This document shows positions 32,455 to 40,637 of a DNA stretch of 53,202 nucleotides, one piece after another. Positions within the stretch are counted from its first letter, which is position 1. Each line of letters opens with the position of its first letter. The stretch comes from CAYQTL01 sp964420405. GTDB lineage: Bacteria; Acidobacteriota; Thermoanaerobaculia; Thermoanaerobaculales; Sulfomarinibacteraceae. The translations under genes were made by a program, and so were the position numbers. The notes beneath the pieces are model-generated. The model was given only the letters and a program-made list of their open reading frames with translations, searched no databases and was not told the DNA's origin. The DNA is taken from positions 1-53,202 of the forward strand of contig CAYQTL010000026.1 of NCBI GenBank assembly GCA_964420405.1, given 5' to 3'.

Positions 32455-33969
32455 ATGTCGCGACTGGATCTCTCCGCCCGCGCGCATCCCGGAGGCGGCT
32501 CTGCGCCGGCTGGCGAGCCGGCGGCCCGGTCGCGGCGACGGTCTCCCTGGCGCCACGCGTTCCAGTGCGTGGTGCTCGCCGCAGCGGCGCTCGCCCTCGG
32601 ATGCGACAGCGGCGCACCCGCCGCGGACGGATCACCTCCACGACTGGTGGTGCTGATCTCACTCGACACCCTCCGGCAGGACCACGTCGGGGCCTACGTT
32701 CCGGGCGAGCCCTCCGCGACGCCCAACCTGGATGCTTTCGCCACCGAGTCGATCATTCTCGAGTCGGTCTGGGCCCCGGTGCCGTTCACCCTGCCGTCCC
32801 ACATGACCATGTTCACGTCGCTCGACCCGGACGTCCACGGCGTGACCACCAAGCGCTCCCGGCTGTCGGAGACGCTGCCGACCCTCCCCGAGAAGCTCCG
32901 CTCCGCCGGCTACCGGACCGCCGGAGTCGTCTCCAACCTGTGGATGAAGGGCGAGTTCGGCTTCGCGCGCGGCTTCGACGAGTACGAGAGGGTGCCCTAC
33001 GGCCTGACCTACGCCGACCGCATCATCGGCCGGGCGTTCGAGCTGGTCGAACAGGGCCCGGCCGGCGAGCCGCTGTTTTTGTTCCTGCACTTCATCGACG
33101 CCCACAGCGACTTCGCCGACGTCACCGAGAACAGCCTTCCCTACTTCGTCTCGAACCAGATCCTCGAGCGCCTCGGCGTCGACCCCGTCGACCCCCGCTT
33201 CTGCGACGACGAGGGCCGCTGCGCCACGGACTTCCTGATCGCGGCGGACGACGAGAGCCGGCAGGTCGACCCGGCCACCGTCGACCTGATGGCCGCCCTG
33301 TACCGCGGCGGTGTCGAGGATCTCGACCGCTCGGTGGGCTCGTTCTTCGCCGGCCTGCGCCAGCGGGGTCTGTACGACGACGCCCTCATCGTGGTGACCG
33401 CGGATCACGGCGAGGAGTTCCGTGAGCACGGGCTGTTCATCCACGTCCAGCCGTACGTCGAGAGCCTTGCCGTGCCGATGATGATCCGGCTGCCCGGCGG
33501 CGCGCACGCGGGGCGCCGGGTGGACGTCGTGGCGGAGCTGACCGATCTCAAACCGACCCTCCTCGAGCTGCTCGGTCTGCCGCTCCCGGGCGGGCTGCAG
33601 GGCCGTTCCCTCGCGTCGCACCTCGTCGGTCCGGCAGCGCCGGCCACCGCACACGCGGCGCTTGGCCGCGACAAGAAGCGCCACCAGCGGTACAGCCTGC
33701 GGACTCACGAGCTGACGCTGATCCACGACTTCGAGTCGGGCCGCAGCGAGCTGTACGACCGGCTGCTGGATCCGGACGAGACCATCGACGTGGGGTCACG
33801 TCGTCCCGATGACGTCGCCCGCCTGCTGGCGGACCTGCGCTCGAGGCTGCGCGCGAACCAGGTGCTCCGAGCCTCGCTGTCGGCGCCGGAGGCGGACCCG
33901 TCGCCCGCCGCGGACGTCCTGACCGACGAGGAGCGCGACCGGCTCCGCGCCATCGGCTACCTGGACTGA
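32455..33969 (+). CDS. Sulfatase-fold lipoprotein with Thr at the nucleophile site
   Basis: Exported protein of 504 residues with a long N-region and lipobox ALALGC near residue 50. Core motifs are LVVLISLDTLRQDHVGAYVP, HFIDAHSDF and VVTADHGEEFREHGLFIHVQ. The nucleophile segment is PFTLPSHMTMFTSL with Thr near residue 112. The tail reads RLRAIGYLD. It is followed 11 bp later by a paralogue with its own ribosome binding site, forming a two-gene unit that leads into the glycosyltransferases. The start is the only ATG before the signal segment; a shorter N-terminus is possible. Confidence 0.82.
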   Translation: MSRLDLSARAHPGGGSAPAGEPAARSRRRSPWRHAFQCVVLAAAALALGCDSGAPAADGSPPRLVVLISLDTLRQDHVGAYVPGEPSATPNLDAFATESIILESVWAPVPFTLPSHMTMFTSLDPDVHGVTTKRSRLSETLPTLPEKLRSAGYRTAGVVSNLWMKGEFGFARGFDEYERVPYGLTYADRIIGRAFELVEQGPAGEPLFLFLHFIDAHSDFADVTENSLPYFVSNQILERLGVDPVDPRFCDDEGRCATDFLIAADDESRQVDPATVDLMAALYRGGVEDLDRSVGSFFAGLRQRGLYDDALIVVTADHGEEFREHGLFIHVQPYVESLAVPMMIRLPGGAHAGRRVDVVAELTDLKPTLLELLGLPLPGGLQGRSLASHLVGPAAPATAHAALGRDKKRHQRYSLRTHELTLIHDFESGRSELYDRLLDPDETIDVGSRRPDDVARLLADLRSRLRANQVLRASLSAPEADPSPAADVLTDEERDRLRAIGYLD

Positions 33970-33980
33970 CGGAGGCTGAG

Positions 33981-35360
33981 ATGAATCGAGATCGCCACAG
34001 AGCGTGCCGATATATGACGACCGCGTGTGCTGCCGCGGTCCTCGGCCTCTCCGCCGGATGCTCCGAGATGGCGGGAGGGCCGGTCCGCGGCCCGCACCCG
34101 GTGATCATCGTCGACATCGACACCCTCAGGGCGGACCACATGGGCTGCTACGGCTATCACCGGGACACCAGCCCGAACATGGACCGGTTCGCCACCGAGT
34201 CGGTGTTCTTCCGCTGGGCATTCAGCCAGGCGCCCAACACGCCGCCGTCACAGACGTCGATCCTCACCGGGCTGTACCCGTCGACCCACGGCATGGTGTA
34301 CGACGAGGACCGCGTCCCCGAGGAGGTGGTTACCCTTGCCGAGGCGCTGCGCAACCAGGGGTACCGCACTGCGGGCTTCCACGACGGCGGCTACATGAGC
34401 GAGCACTTCCAGATCGGGCAGGGCTTCGAGCTGTACGACAACAGCCGCGGCAAGGGCCTCGCAGAGATCGGCCCGAAGGCGATCTCGTGGCTGCGGGAGC
34501 ACGCCGAGGAGACCTTCCTGTTGCTGGTCCACACCTACGACGTCCACACCCCCTACGACCCGCCGCCGCCGTACAACGAGATCTTCATGGAGGGCGTCCC
34601 GGAGCCGAGCCCCGGCTTCGAGCCGACCCCCGAGCAGATGGAGGCGATCCGGCTGTCCAAGTACCAGGGCGAGCGCAAGCAGCTTCCGCCCAACGACCTG
34701 GAGTACGCCAAGGCGCTGTACGACGGGGGCATCCGATACGTCGACGCCTGGTTCGGCGAGTTCATGGAGGTCGTGCGCGAGCTCGGTCTGGACGAGAGAG
34801 CGACCATCGTCGTCCTGTCGGACCACGGCGAGGAGTTCCAGGAGCACGGTTCGGTGCTCCACGAGAAGCTGTACGCCACGGTGACCCGTATCCCGCTGAT
34901 GATCCGGCTGCCCGGCGGACGCCAGGTGCGCGAGGTCCACGAGGTCGTGGAGACGGTCGACCTGATGCCGACGCTGCTGGACCTGGCCGACGCACCGATC
35001 CCGCCGGCCGTCCAGGGCACCAGCCTGCTGCCGCTGATGCGCGGCCACCGTCCCGATACCGTCCAGCTCGCCTTCGGCGAGTCGCCGTTCTTCGGGGGCA
35101 GGCGGTTCGTGGCGGTCGGCCACCACCGGCTCCTGCTGACCCGGAGCACCGGCGAGGTCGAGCTGTACGACTACGTCTTCGACCTCGAAGAGCAGAACGA
35201 CATCGCCGACCTGTTCCCGACCCGAGTCGAGGCCCTGACGAGAGCGGTCGACCAGTGGGAGGCGGAGGTGACCTCGGCCGACGTCGAGCATGCCGGCGCC
35301 GACGGCGGTCCCGACGCCGAGACCATCGAGCAGCTCCGTGAGCTCGGCTACGTCCAGTGA
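33981..35360 (+). CDS. Sulfatase-fold lipoprotein with Thr at the nucleophile site
   Basis: Exported protein of 459 residues with lipobox LGLSAGC near residue 27. Motifs: VIIVDIDTLRADHMGCYGYH, VHTYDVHTPYDPPPPY, VVLSDHGEEFQEHGSVLHEK. The nucleophile segment is PNTPPSQTSILTGLYPSTHG with Thr near residue 87, and no Cys or Ser at that position. GGAGG lies 5 nt before the ATG. The tail QLRELGYVQ matches the three paralogues. A sulfatase label from homology would be misleading; phospho-group or phosphoglycerol transfer to an envelope glycan is more consistent with a Thr nucleophile. Confidence 0.85.
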   Translation: MNRDRHRACRYMTTACAAAVLGLSAGCSEMAGGPVRGPHPVIIVDIDTLRADHMGCYGYHRDTSPNMDRFATESVFFRWAFSQAPNTPPSQTSILTGLYPSTHGMVYDEDRVPEEVVTLAEALRNQGYRTAGFHDGGYMSEHFQIGQGFELYDNSRGKGLAEIGPKAISWLREHAEETFLLLVHTYDVHTPYDPPPPYNEIFMEGVPEPSPGFEPTPEQMEAIRLSKYQGERKQLPPNDLEYAKALYDGGIRYVDAWFGEFMEVVRELGLDERATIVVLSDHGEEFQEHGSVLHEKLYATVTRIPLMIRLPGGRQVREVHEVVETVDLMPTLLDLADAPIPPAVQGTSLLPLMRGHRPDTVQLAFGESPFFGGRRFVAVGHHRLLLTRSTGEVELYDYVFDLEEQNDIADLFPTRVEALTRAVDQWEAEVTSADVEHAGADGGPDAETIEQLRELGYVQ

Positions 35361-35384
35361 CGCCGGCGACGTCCAGCGACGTGG

Positions 35385-35390
35385 CATAAT
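35385..35390 (+). promoter_or_regulatory. -10 box (CATAAT) for the first two-domain glycosyltransferase, leaderless
   Basis: CATAAT lies 6 nt before the ATG at 35397 with CCCGGA between, so any transcript from it would begin at the start codon. Confidence 0.45.
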
Positions 35391-35396
35391 CCCGGA

Positions 35397-38018
35397 ATGT
35401 CCGTGACAACGCAGCGACCGGCGCCGCCGTCCACCTCCGGCGACGGCGGGCAGAAAGCCCACGCGGACCTCGCACCACTTCTCGAGCGTCTCGACGAGCT
35501 GACGACGAGCTGCATCGAGCTGCGCCGCGAGCTGCGCAGCGTCGAAGCGGAGCGGGATGTCCTCGCCGCCCGCTGCGGGACTCTCGAGCCCACGGGGCCC
35601 GGAGGGGGCCGACCGGCGCCTCCGCGACGTTCGAAGAAGCAGCTGGCGACCGGACGGGCGGTGGTGCGCGCGCCGCTCCTCGCCACCCGGGTCGCGGTTC
35701 GCGGCCTCACGGTGGCGGCCCGGCCGATCGCCAGCTCCGCTCCGCGGGTGGGGCGGACGATGCCACGGGTGCTCGGCAGGCTCTTCCTCGAGGTCGACGC
35801 CGCGGGCCGAAGGGCCCTGGCCGCCATCCGGCACGGACAACCGCCGGCCCACGGCGCGGGCGTCGACGCTCCCGGTCTCACGTCCGGGCGGCGCCCGCGG
35901 GTCCTGATCGTCATGCCGTACCCCATCTACCCGCCAAACCACGGCGGCGGCGTGCGGTTGTACAACCTGGTCCGACGGCTTTCCGCCGCGTGCGACATCC
36001 ACCTGCTGGTGTACAGCCAGGAAGGCGAGGACGCCGGACAGCGGCAGGCGCTGTCCGAGCACGTGACCCGGCTCGACTTCCACCACTGGAAGCCGCGCCA
36101 CCGGCCCGACCGGTGGGGCCTGACGCCCCCCAATGCACAGCTGTTCGACTCGGAGCTCGCCCGTACCAAGCTCCGCGACATCGTGCTCGACCACGGCATC
36201 GACGTCGTCCAGCTCGAGTACACCGAGCTCGGCCAGCTGGCGTCTGCGGTGCCCGACGGCGTCCCGGTGATCCTCACCGAGCACGACATCGCGTTCCGCC
36301 AGCACCAGCGGCGGCATGCGCTGAAGTTCGGCGATCGCTTCCCCGAGTCGAAGAACTTCGGCGCCACCCGCGGTGATCTGCTGCGGCTGCTGCGCTACGA
36401 GCTGCGCGGCTGCGCGGCCGCCGACCAAGTCCACACAATGTCCGAGGAGGACGGGCGCTTCCTGTCCCGCTTCCTGCCGAGCCTGCCCGAGCGTGCCTGG
36501 GTCGTGCCCAACGGCGTCGACACCGAGCACTACGCGGACGGCGGCGGGCCCCGCCGCGACGTGCTGTACGTCGGCAACTACCAGAACCTGCCCAACGTCG
36601 ACGCGCTCGAGTACTTCGTCGAGGACATCTGGCCGCTGGTGCGGCTTCGCTGCCCCGGCGTGGGGCTCTCGGTGGTGGGCGCCAACGCCGACGACCGCGT
36701 CCGCCGCTGGCACGGTCGCAACGGAGTGACAGTCGTCGGACCGGTGCCCGACCTGCGGGACGCGTACCACCGCCATCGGGTGATGGTGGCGCCGATCCGG
36801 GCCGGCTCGGGGACGAGGCTCAAGATCCTCGAGGCGTTCGCGGCCGGCATCCCCGTTGTCTCCACCGCCCTCGGCGCCGAGGGGATCGCCTACGAGGACG
36901 ACGTCCACTGCCTGATCCGCGACCAGCCGGCCGCCTTCGCCGACGCGGTGGCGCGCATGCTCGAGGACGACGCGCTGTGCGACCGGATCGCCGCGGCGGC
37001 CCGGGCCCTGGCGGTCGAGCGGTACGACTGGCGGCCGGTCACAGCCACCCTGGTGCGGTCGTACCACGCCCTTCTCGCCGAGCGCGGAGAACCTCCGGAC
37101 CGCGACCGCCGGACGGCGCCGTTCGGTGTTGCCGACGGCGCCGGCGGGCCCCGGTCGGCCGACGTGTCGGTGGTCATCCCGACGCTGAACGGCGGCTCGG
37201 ACCTCGCCCGCTGCCTCGCGGCGATCCGCTCCCAGCGGACGGGGCGAGACGTCGAGATCGTCTGCGTCGACTCCGGCTCGGCCCCGGGCGACCTGGAGAC
37301 GATGCGGCGGCACGGCGCCATCGTTCACCCGATCGAGAAGCGGCACTTCAACCACGGACTGACCCGCGACCTCGGCGCACGTCTCGCGTCCGCGCCGCTG
37401 CTGGTGTTCCTCAACCAGGACGCGGTACCGGTGGACGACGACTGGCTCGAGCGACTGTTGGAGCCCCTGATCGCCGACCGGGACGGGCGGATCGCCGCCG
37501 TCCAGGGCGGCATCCGGGAGGTCGAGGACCGACTCGCCAGGTTCTACTGGGACTCGTGCGGCGAGCGGTTCTACTTCACCCGCGAGTCCCACCGGTGGCT
37601 CGGCCGCTACGGAGGCCTCGGCTTCTCGACCGTCCACTGTGCCATCCGCCGCAGCGTCTGGGAGCGCTACCCGTTCGGGTGGGCGCCCACCATGGAGGAC
37701 AAGAAGTGGCAGCGCGAGGTCGCCGGCGCCGGCCTCGAGATCGTCGCCCGCCACGACGTGTGCGTCGAGCACACCCACAACTACGACCTGCGCGGCCTGC
37801 TGCGCCGCTGCGCCAGCGAAGGCTACGGCTGGCACCTGCTGGGTGAGCCGTACACGTTCCGGGACATGCTCGCCGACATGCGCAGCCCCTCCATGTGGCG
37901 CGACCGGGCAGCCGGCCTCCGGTACGGCGGGATCCGCACCGGCAGCGAGAAGTGGTTCCCGCTCCTGCGCCCAGCCGCCGTCTGGTGGGGCAACCGCGTC
38001 TCACGCAAGATGCGGTAG
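35397..38018 (+). CDS. Two-domain glycosyltransferase (GT4-type plus GT2-type) with N-terminal coiled coil
   Basis: Cytoplasmic protein of 873 residues. An N-terminal helix (about 25-60, LLERLDELTTSCIELRRELR) is coiled-coil-like and is followed by a basic linker. A GT4-type GT-B domain runs from RVLIVMPYPIYPPNHGGGVR (about 166) to SGTRLKILEAFAAGIPVVST (about 470). A GT2-type GT-A domain starts at DVSVVIPTLNGG (589) with VDSGS, FLNQDAVPVDDDWL and a family-typical WAPTMEDKKWQREV. Both halves look intact, so it may add two sugars in sequence to a surface glycan. The paralogue at 40634 has a damaged second half. Confidence 0.88.
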   Translation: MSVTTQRPAPPSTSGDGGQKAHADLAPLLERLDELTTSCIELRRELRSVEAERDVLAARCGTLEPTGPGGGRPAPPRRSKKQLATGRAVVRAPLLATRVAVRGLTVAARPIASSAPRVGRTMPRVLGRLFLEVDAAGRRALAAIRHGQPPAHGAGVDAPGLTSGRRPRVLIVMPYPIYPPNHGGGVRLYNLVRRLSAACDIHLLVYSQEGEDAGQRQALSEHVTRLDFHHWKPRHRPDRWGLTPPNAQLFDSELARTKLRDIVLDHGIDVVQLEYTELGQLASAVPDGVPVILTEHDIAFRQHQRRHALKFGDRFPESKNFGATRGDLLRLLRYELRGCAAADQVHTMSEEDGRFLSRFLPSLPERAWVVPNGVDTEHYADGGGPRRDVLYVGNYQNLPNVDALEYFVEDIWPLVRLRCPGVGLSVVGANADDRVRRWHGRNGVTVVGPVPDLRDAYHRHRVMVAPIRAGSGTRLKILEAFAAGIPVVSTALGAEGIAYEDDVHCLIRDQPAAFADAVARMLEDDALCDRIAAAARALAVERYDWRPVTATLVRSYHALLAERGEPPDRDRRTAPFGVADGAGGPRSADVSVVIPTLNGGSDLARCLAAIRSQRTGRDVEIVCVDSGSAPGDLETMRRHGAIVHPIEKRHFNHGLTRDLGARLASAPLLVFLNQDAVPVDDDWLERLLEPLIADRDGRIAAVQGGIREVEDRLARFYWDSCGERFYFTRESHRWLGRYGGLGFSTVHCAIRRSVWERYPFGWAPTMEDKKWQREVAGAGLEIVARHDVCVEHTHNYDLRGLLRRCASEGYGWHLLGEPYTFRDMLADMRSPSMWRDRAAGLRYGGIRTGSEKWFPLLRPAAVWWGNRVSRKMR

Positions 38019-38022
38019 CACC

Positions 38023-38088
38023 GCGCACCGCAGAGCCCGTTGATCGGCACGACGACGGCCGGAAGTACACCAGGGCTCTGCGGTGCGC
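38023..38088. terminator. 16-bp perfect inverted repeat between convergent glycosyltransferase genes
   Basis: GCGCACCGCAGAGCCC (38023-38038) is exactly reverse-complementary to 38073-38088, with a 34-nt loop. It begins within a few bases of the stop of the 35397 gene and lies 35 bp from the stop of the converging GT2 gene. A bidirectional terminator is likely. No U-tract is seen. Confidence 0.6.
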
Positions 38089-38122
38089 GCTGCTCGAGGT
38101 TGGCTCCGCCCGCGAGGCGCCT

Positions 38123-39097
38123 TCATGCGAATGGGGACCACGGAGCGGCGCGGACGCCTGGCTTCGGGCGGTAGCGGCGGGTCCGCAGGACCGCGTGCGG
38201 GATGCCCAGCACGTAGCCCCGGTACGCCCGGCGCTGGCAGCGCGCGAGCTCCTCGCCCACCCAGCGCCGCTCGCTCACCGCGCGGCGGGCGTTGCGACGG
38301 TACGCCCCGAGGCCGATCCGGACCGCCCGCCAGCCGCCGTGCTGCCAGTTCACGATCGCCTCGGAGGCGCCCTGGGCGGCGAACCGGCGCTCGAGCCAGC
38401 GCGGCGTGATGCGGTCCGCCACGGTGACGTGGGCCACCGCCGCGTCGGGCACGTACACGATCCGGCGGCCGTCCCGCTCGATCCGCAGGCACAGCTCGAT
38501 CTCCTCGCACGACAGCAGCGACCTCCCCTTCCGGCCGAGGTCGGTCGAGAACCCGCCGTAACGCTCGAACGCCTCGCGACGGTACGCCACGTTGGCGCCG
38601 CGGGGGTACTCGTTGTAGCGCAGCTCCACCGGCTCCGTGCCGAGATCCCACACCGTGAGGTAGGGAAGGAAGCGCCCTCGGAACCACGGCGGCAGCTCAC
38701 CCTGGAACAGCGGCCGGACCGCCCCGCCGGCGCACATCGGACCCGCGGGGTCGGCCAGCGCAGCGGTCAGGCGGGCGAGCCACCAGAGGTCGGGGAAGGC
38801 GTCGTCGTCGAGGAATGCCACCACCTCGCCCCGCGCCTCCCGGAACCCCCGGTTGCGGGCGGCGGACAGGCCGATCTCCTCCTCCACAACCAGTCGCACG
38901 CGGTCCGGCGCGGCGTCGACGACACCTCTCGCCACCTCTGGCGTGTCGTCGGTCGAGGCGTTGTCCACCAGCAGCAGCTCCCACTCGCCGTTGGGCAGCT
39001 CCTGCCCGAGCACCGCGCGGCCCACCTCGCCGAGCAGCGAGGACCGGTTGCGGGTGCAGATGACGACCGTCGCGAGCATGACCGTGCCGGAGTGCAT
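38123..39097 (-). CDS. Family 2 glycosyltransferase
   Basis: GT-A-fold enzyme of 324 residues. TVVICTRNRSSLLGEV begins the nucleotide-binding fold, LLLVDNASTDDTPEVA carries the first Asp, and VVAFLDDDAFPDLWWLARL contains the metal-binding DDD motif. The acceptor region has RGANVAYRREAFERYGGF and SCEEIELCLRIERDG with the catalytic EE/D pair. No long membrane helix is present. It probably adds a sugar to a surface polysaccharide. It is transcribed toward the neighbouring two-domain enzyme. Two ATGs (39097 and 39079) are possible; neither has a good ribosome binding site. Confidence 0.88.
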   Translation of the reverse strand: MHSGTVMLATVVICTRNRSSLLGEVGRAVLGQELPNGEWELLLVDNASTDDTPEVARGVVDAAPDRVRLVVEEEIGLSAARNRGFREARGEVVAFLDDDAFPDLWWLARLTAALADPAGPMCAGGAVRPLFQGELPPWFRGRFLPYLTVWDLGTEPVELRYNEYPRGANVAYRREAFERYGGFSTDLGRKGRSLLSCEEIELCLRIERDGRRIVYVPDAAVAHVTVADRITPRWLERRFAAQGASEAIVNWQHGGWRAVRIGLGAYRRNARRAVSERRWVGEELARCQRRAYRGYVLGIPHAVLRTRRYRPKPGVRAAPWSPFA

Positions 39098-39189
39098 GGT
39101 AGCCGACACCGCTCCCGCCCGCCGACCCCCCTCCCGGCGGACGGAGGACGCGGCCCCTCCCGCCCGTCGCGTCGGCCCACCGGTCGGGC

Positions 39190-39195
39190 TATCAT
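39190..39195 (+). promoter_or_regulatory. -10 box (TATCAT) for the secreted beta-protein gene, leaderless
   Basis: TATCAT lies 8 nt before the ATG at 39204, with no ribosome binding site between them. The 106-bp gap to the divergent GT2 gene contains no repeat array. Confidence 0.5.
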
Positions 39196-39203
39196 CGCGA
39201 CCG

Positions 39204-40637
39204 ATGCACCGCACAGGCCTCGCCCTGCTGGTCGCGGCGGCGCCCCTGCTCGCGACGGCCGGGCCGCCCGAGCCGGCCTGGCTCGACCTGCACGACGCCC
39301 CGCTCCGCGTCGAAGCCGACGGCGCCGAGGTGGAGGTGACGCTCTCCGCCGACGCCGGCGTTCCGAGGATCCGCGTCCACCCCATCGCGGGTGGGGCCGC
39401 GCCTCACCTTCCGGTCGCCATCGACGGCACCACCACCGTCATCGGTCCCCTGCCCGCAGATTCGGCCGGCCCCTACCGGATCGAGATCGCGCACCCTGCC
39501 GGGCGGGACCTGCGGATCCGGGGGCGCGATCTCGAGCTGACGGTGGCCGGACCCCCGGTCGTCGAGGCCGGAGCCGCCGAGCCGGGATCTGCGGACCCGC
39601 GGGAACCGGGGCCGGTCGTCGCCGGGCTGGACCTCGACGTCGTCGACTCGTCGGTCGACGTCGCCGACGTCCAGGCGGTCTCGGTCCGCGCCGATGCAAG
39701 CACGGTGTCCGTCAGCCGGCCGGCGGGCCCGGTGACCCTCCAGCTCCGGGACACGGTCGCGACGGTCACCGACGGGACCGCCGCGCTGACCGCGACGGCG
39801 GCGGCCCGGTCGTCTCTCGTGGTCGAGGGCCACGCGGCGCCGCTTCGGATCGAGGGCATCGGCGCCTCGATCCGGCTGGTGGCGTGCCGCGGCGATCTGA
39901 CCCTCAAGGTCACGGACGGCAGCGCCGAGCTCCTCGACCACTCCGGCGTGGGCGCCATCACCGCGGAGCGCAGCGATCTTCGGGGAGACGGCGTCGAGCT
40001 CCCGCGCGGCACCCTCGCGCTTCGCGGCGGGTCGGCGAGCCTGGCCCGCGTGCGAGCCAACCTCGGGGCGACCCTCGTCGGCTCCACCCTGGAGGTGGAC
40101 GGGCTGTGGGGGGAGCTCCGCCTCGAGATCGACGGCGGCTCCTCGGTCGAAGCGGAGGACCTCCAGGGCGGCGTCGAGGCGACCCTGCTGCCGGGTGCGC
40201 GCGCCTCCCTCGCCCTGCTCGACGGCGCCACCACGGCGAAGCTCGAGGACGCGCAGATCGAGGTCCGCGGCGGCCGCGACGTCACGGTCCAGGCCGTCCG
40301 CTCGGTCGTCCGCCTGTGGGAGTTCCAACGGCTCGTGGGCCTGCAGGCCGCCGATAGCGAGGTGGAGATCGATGCCACGTCGGCGCGTCACCTCCGTGAC
40401 GTGAAGATCCTCGGACGCAGTACCGCCATCCTCGAGATGGCGACGCCCTGCCGCGTCCAGGTCCTCGGCGTGACCGAGACCGACCCGTCGGGCCTCACCG
40501 TGGCCGGCTGCCAGTCCGCGTACGGGAACCGCCCCCGCTGGTCCGGGGCCCAGCTCGACGCGTCCGGACGCCGCCCGTCCACGGCCGTGCTCGAGATCGA
40601 CCCCGAGGCGACGGTCTCGGTCGAGGGTCGGCCGTGA
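39204..40637 (+). CDS. Secreted beta-strand-rich protein of unknown function
   Basis: Exported protein of 477 residues. The signal peptide LALLVAAAPLLATAG is clear. The mature chain consists almost entirely of short alternating hydrophobic strands with small residues and turns (for example SLVVEGHAAPLRIEGIGASI, GTLALRGGSASLARV), like a beta-solenoid or a DUF2807/DUF4097-type filament. A possible disulfide is formed by the late cysteines (TPCRVQVLG, VAGCQS). Its stop overlaps the start of the glycosyltransferase at 40634 by 4 bp (GTGA), tying it to the glycan cluster. It might bind or organise the glycan at the surface; this is inference. Confidence 0.7.
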   Translation: MHRTGLALLVAAAPLLATAGPPEPAWLDLHDAPLRVEADGAEVEVTLSADAGVPRIRVHPIAGGAAPHLPVAIDGTTTVIGPLPADSAGPYRIEIAHPAGRDLRIRGRDLELTVAGPPVVEAGAAEPGSADPREPGPVVAGLDLDVVDSSVDVADVQAVSVRADASTVSVSRPAGPVTLQLRDTVATVTDGTAALTATAAARSSLVVEGHAAPLRIEGIGASIRLVACRGDLTLKVTDGSAELLDHSGVGAITAERSDLRGDGVELPRGTLALRGGSASLARVRANLGATLVGSTLEVDGLWGELRLEIDGGSSVEAEDLQGGVEATLLPGARASLALLDGATTAKLEDAQIEVRGGRDVTVQAVRSVVRLWEFQRLVGLQAADSEVEIDATSARHLRDVKILGRSTAILEMATPCRVQVLGVTETDPSGLTVAGCQSAYGNRPRWSGAQLDASGRRPSTAVLEIDPEATVSVEGRP

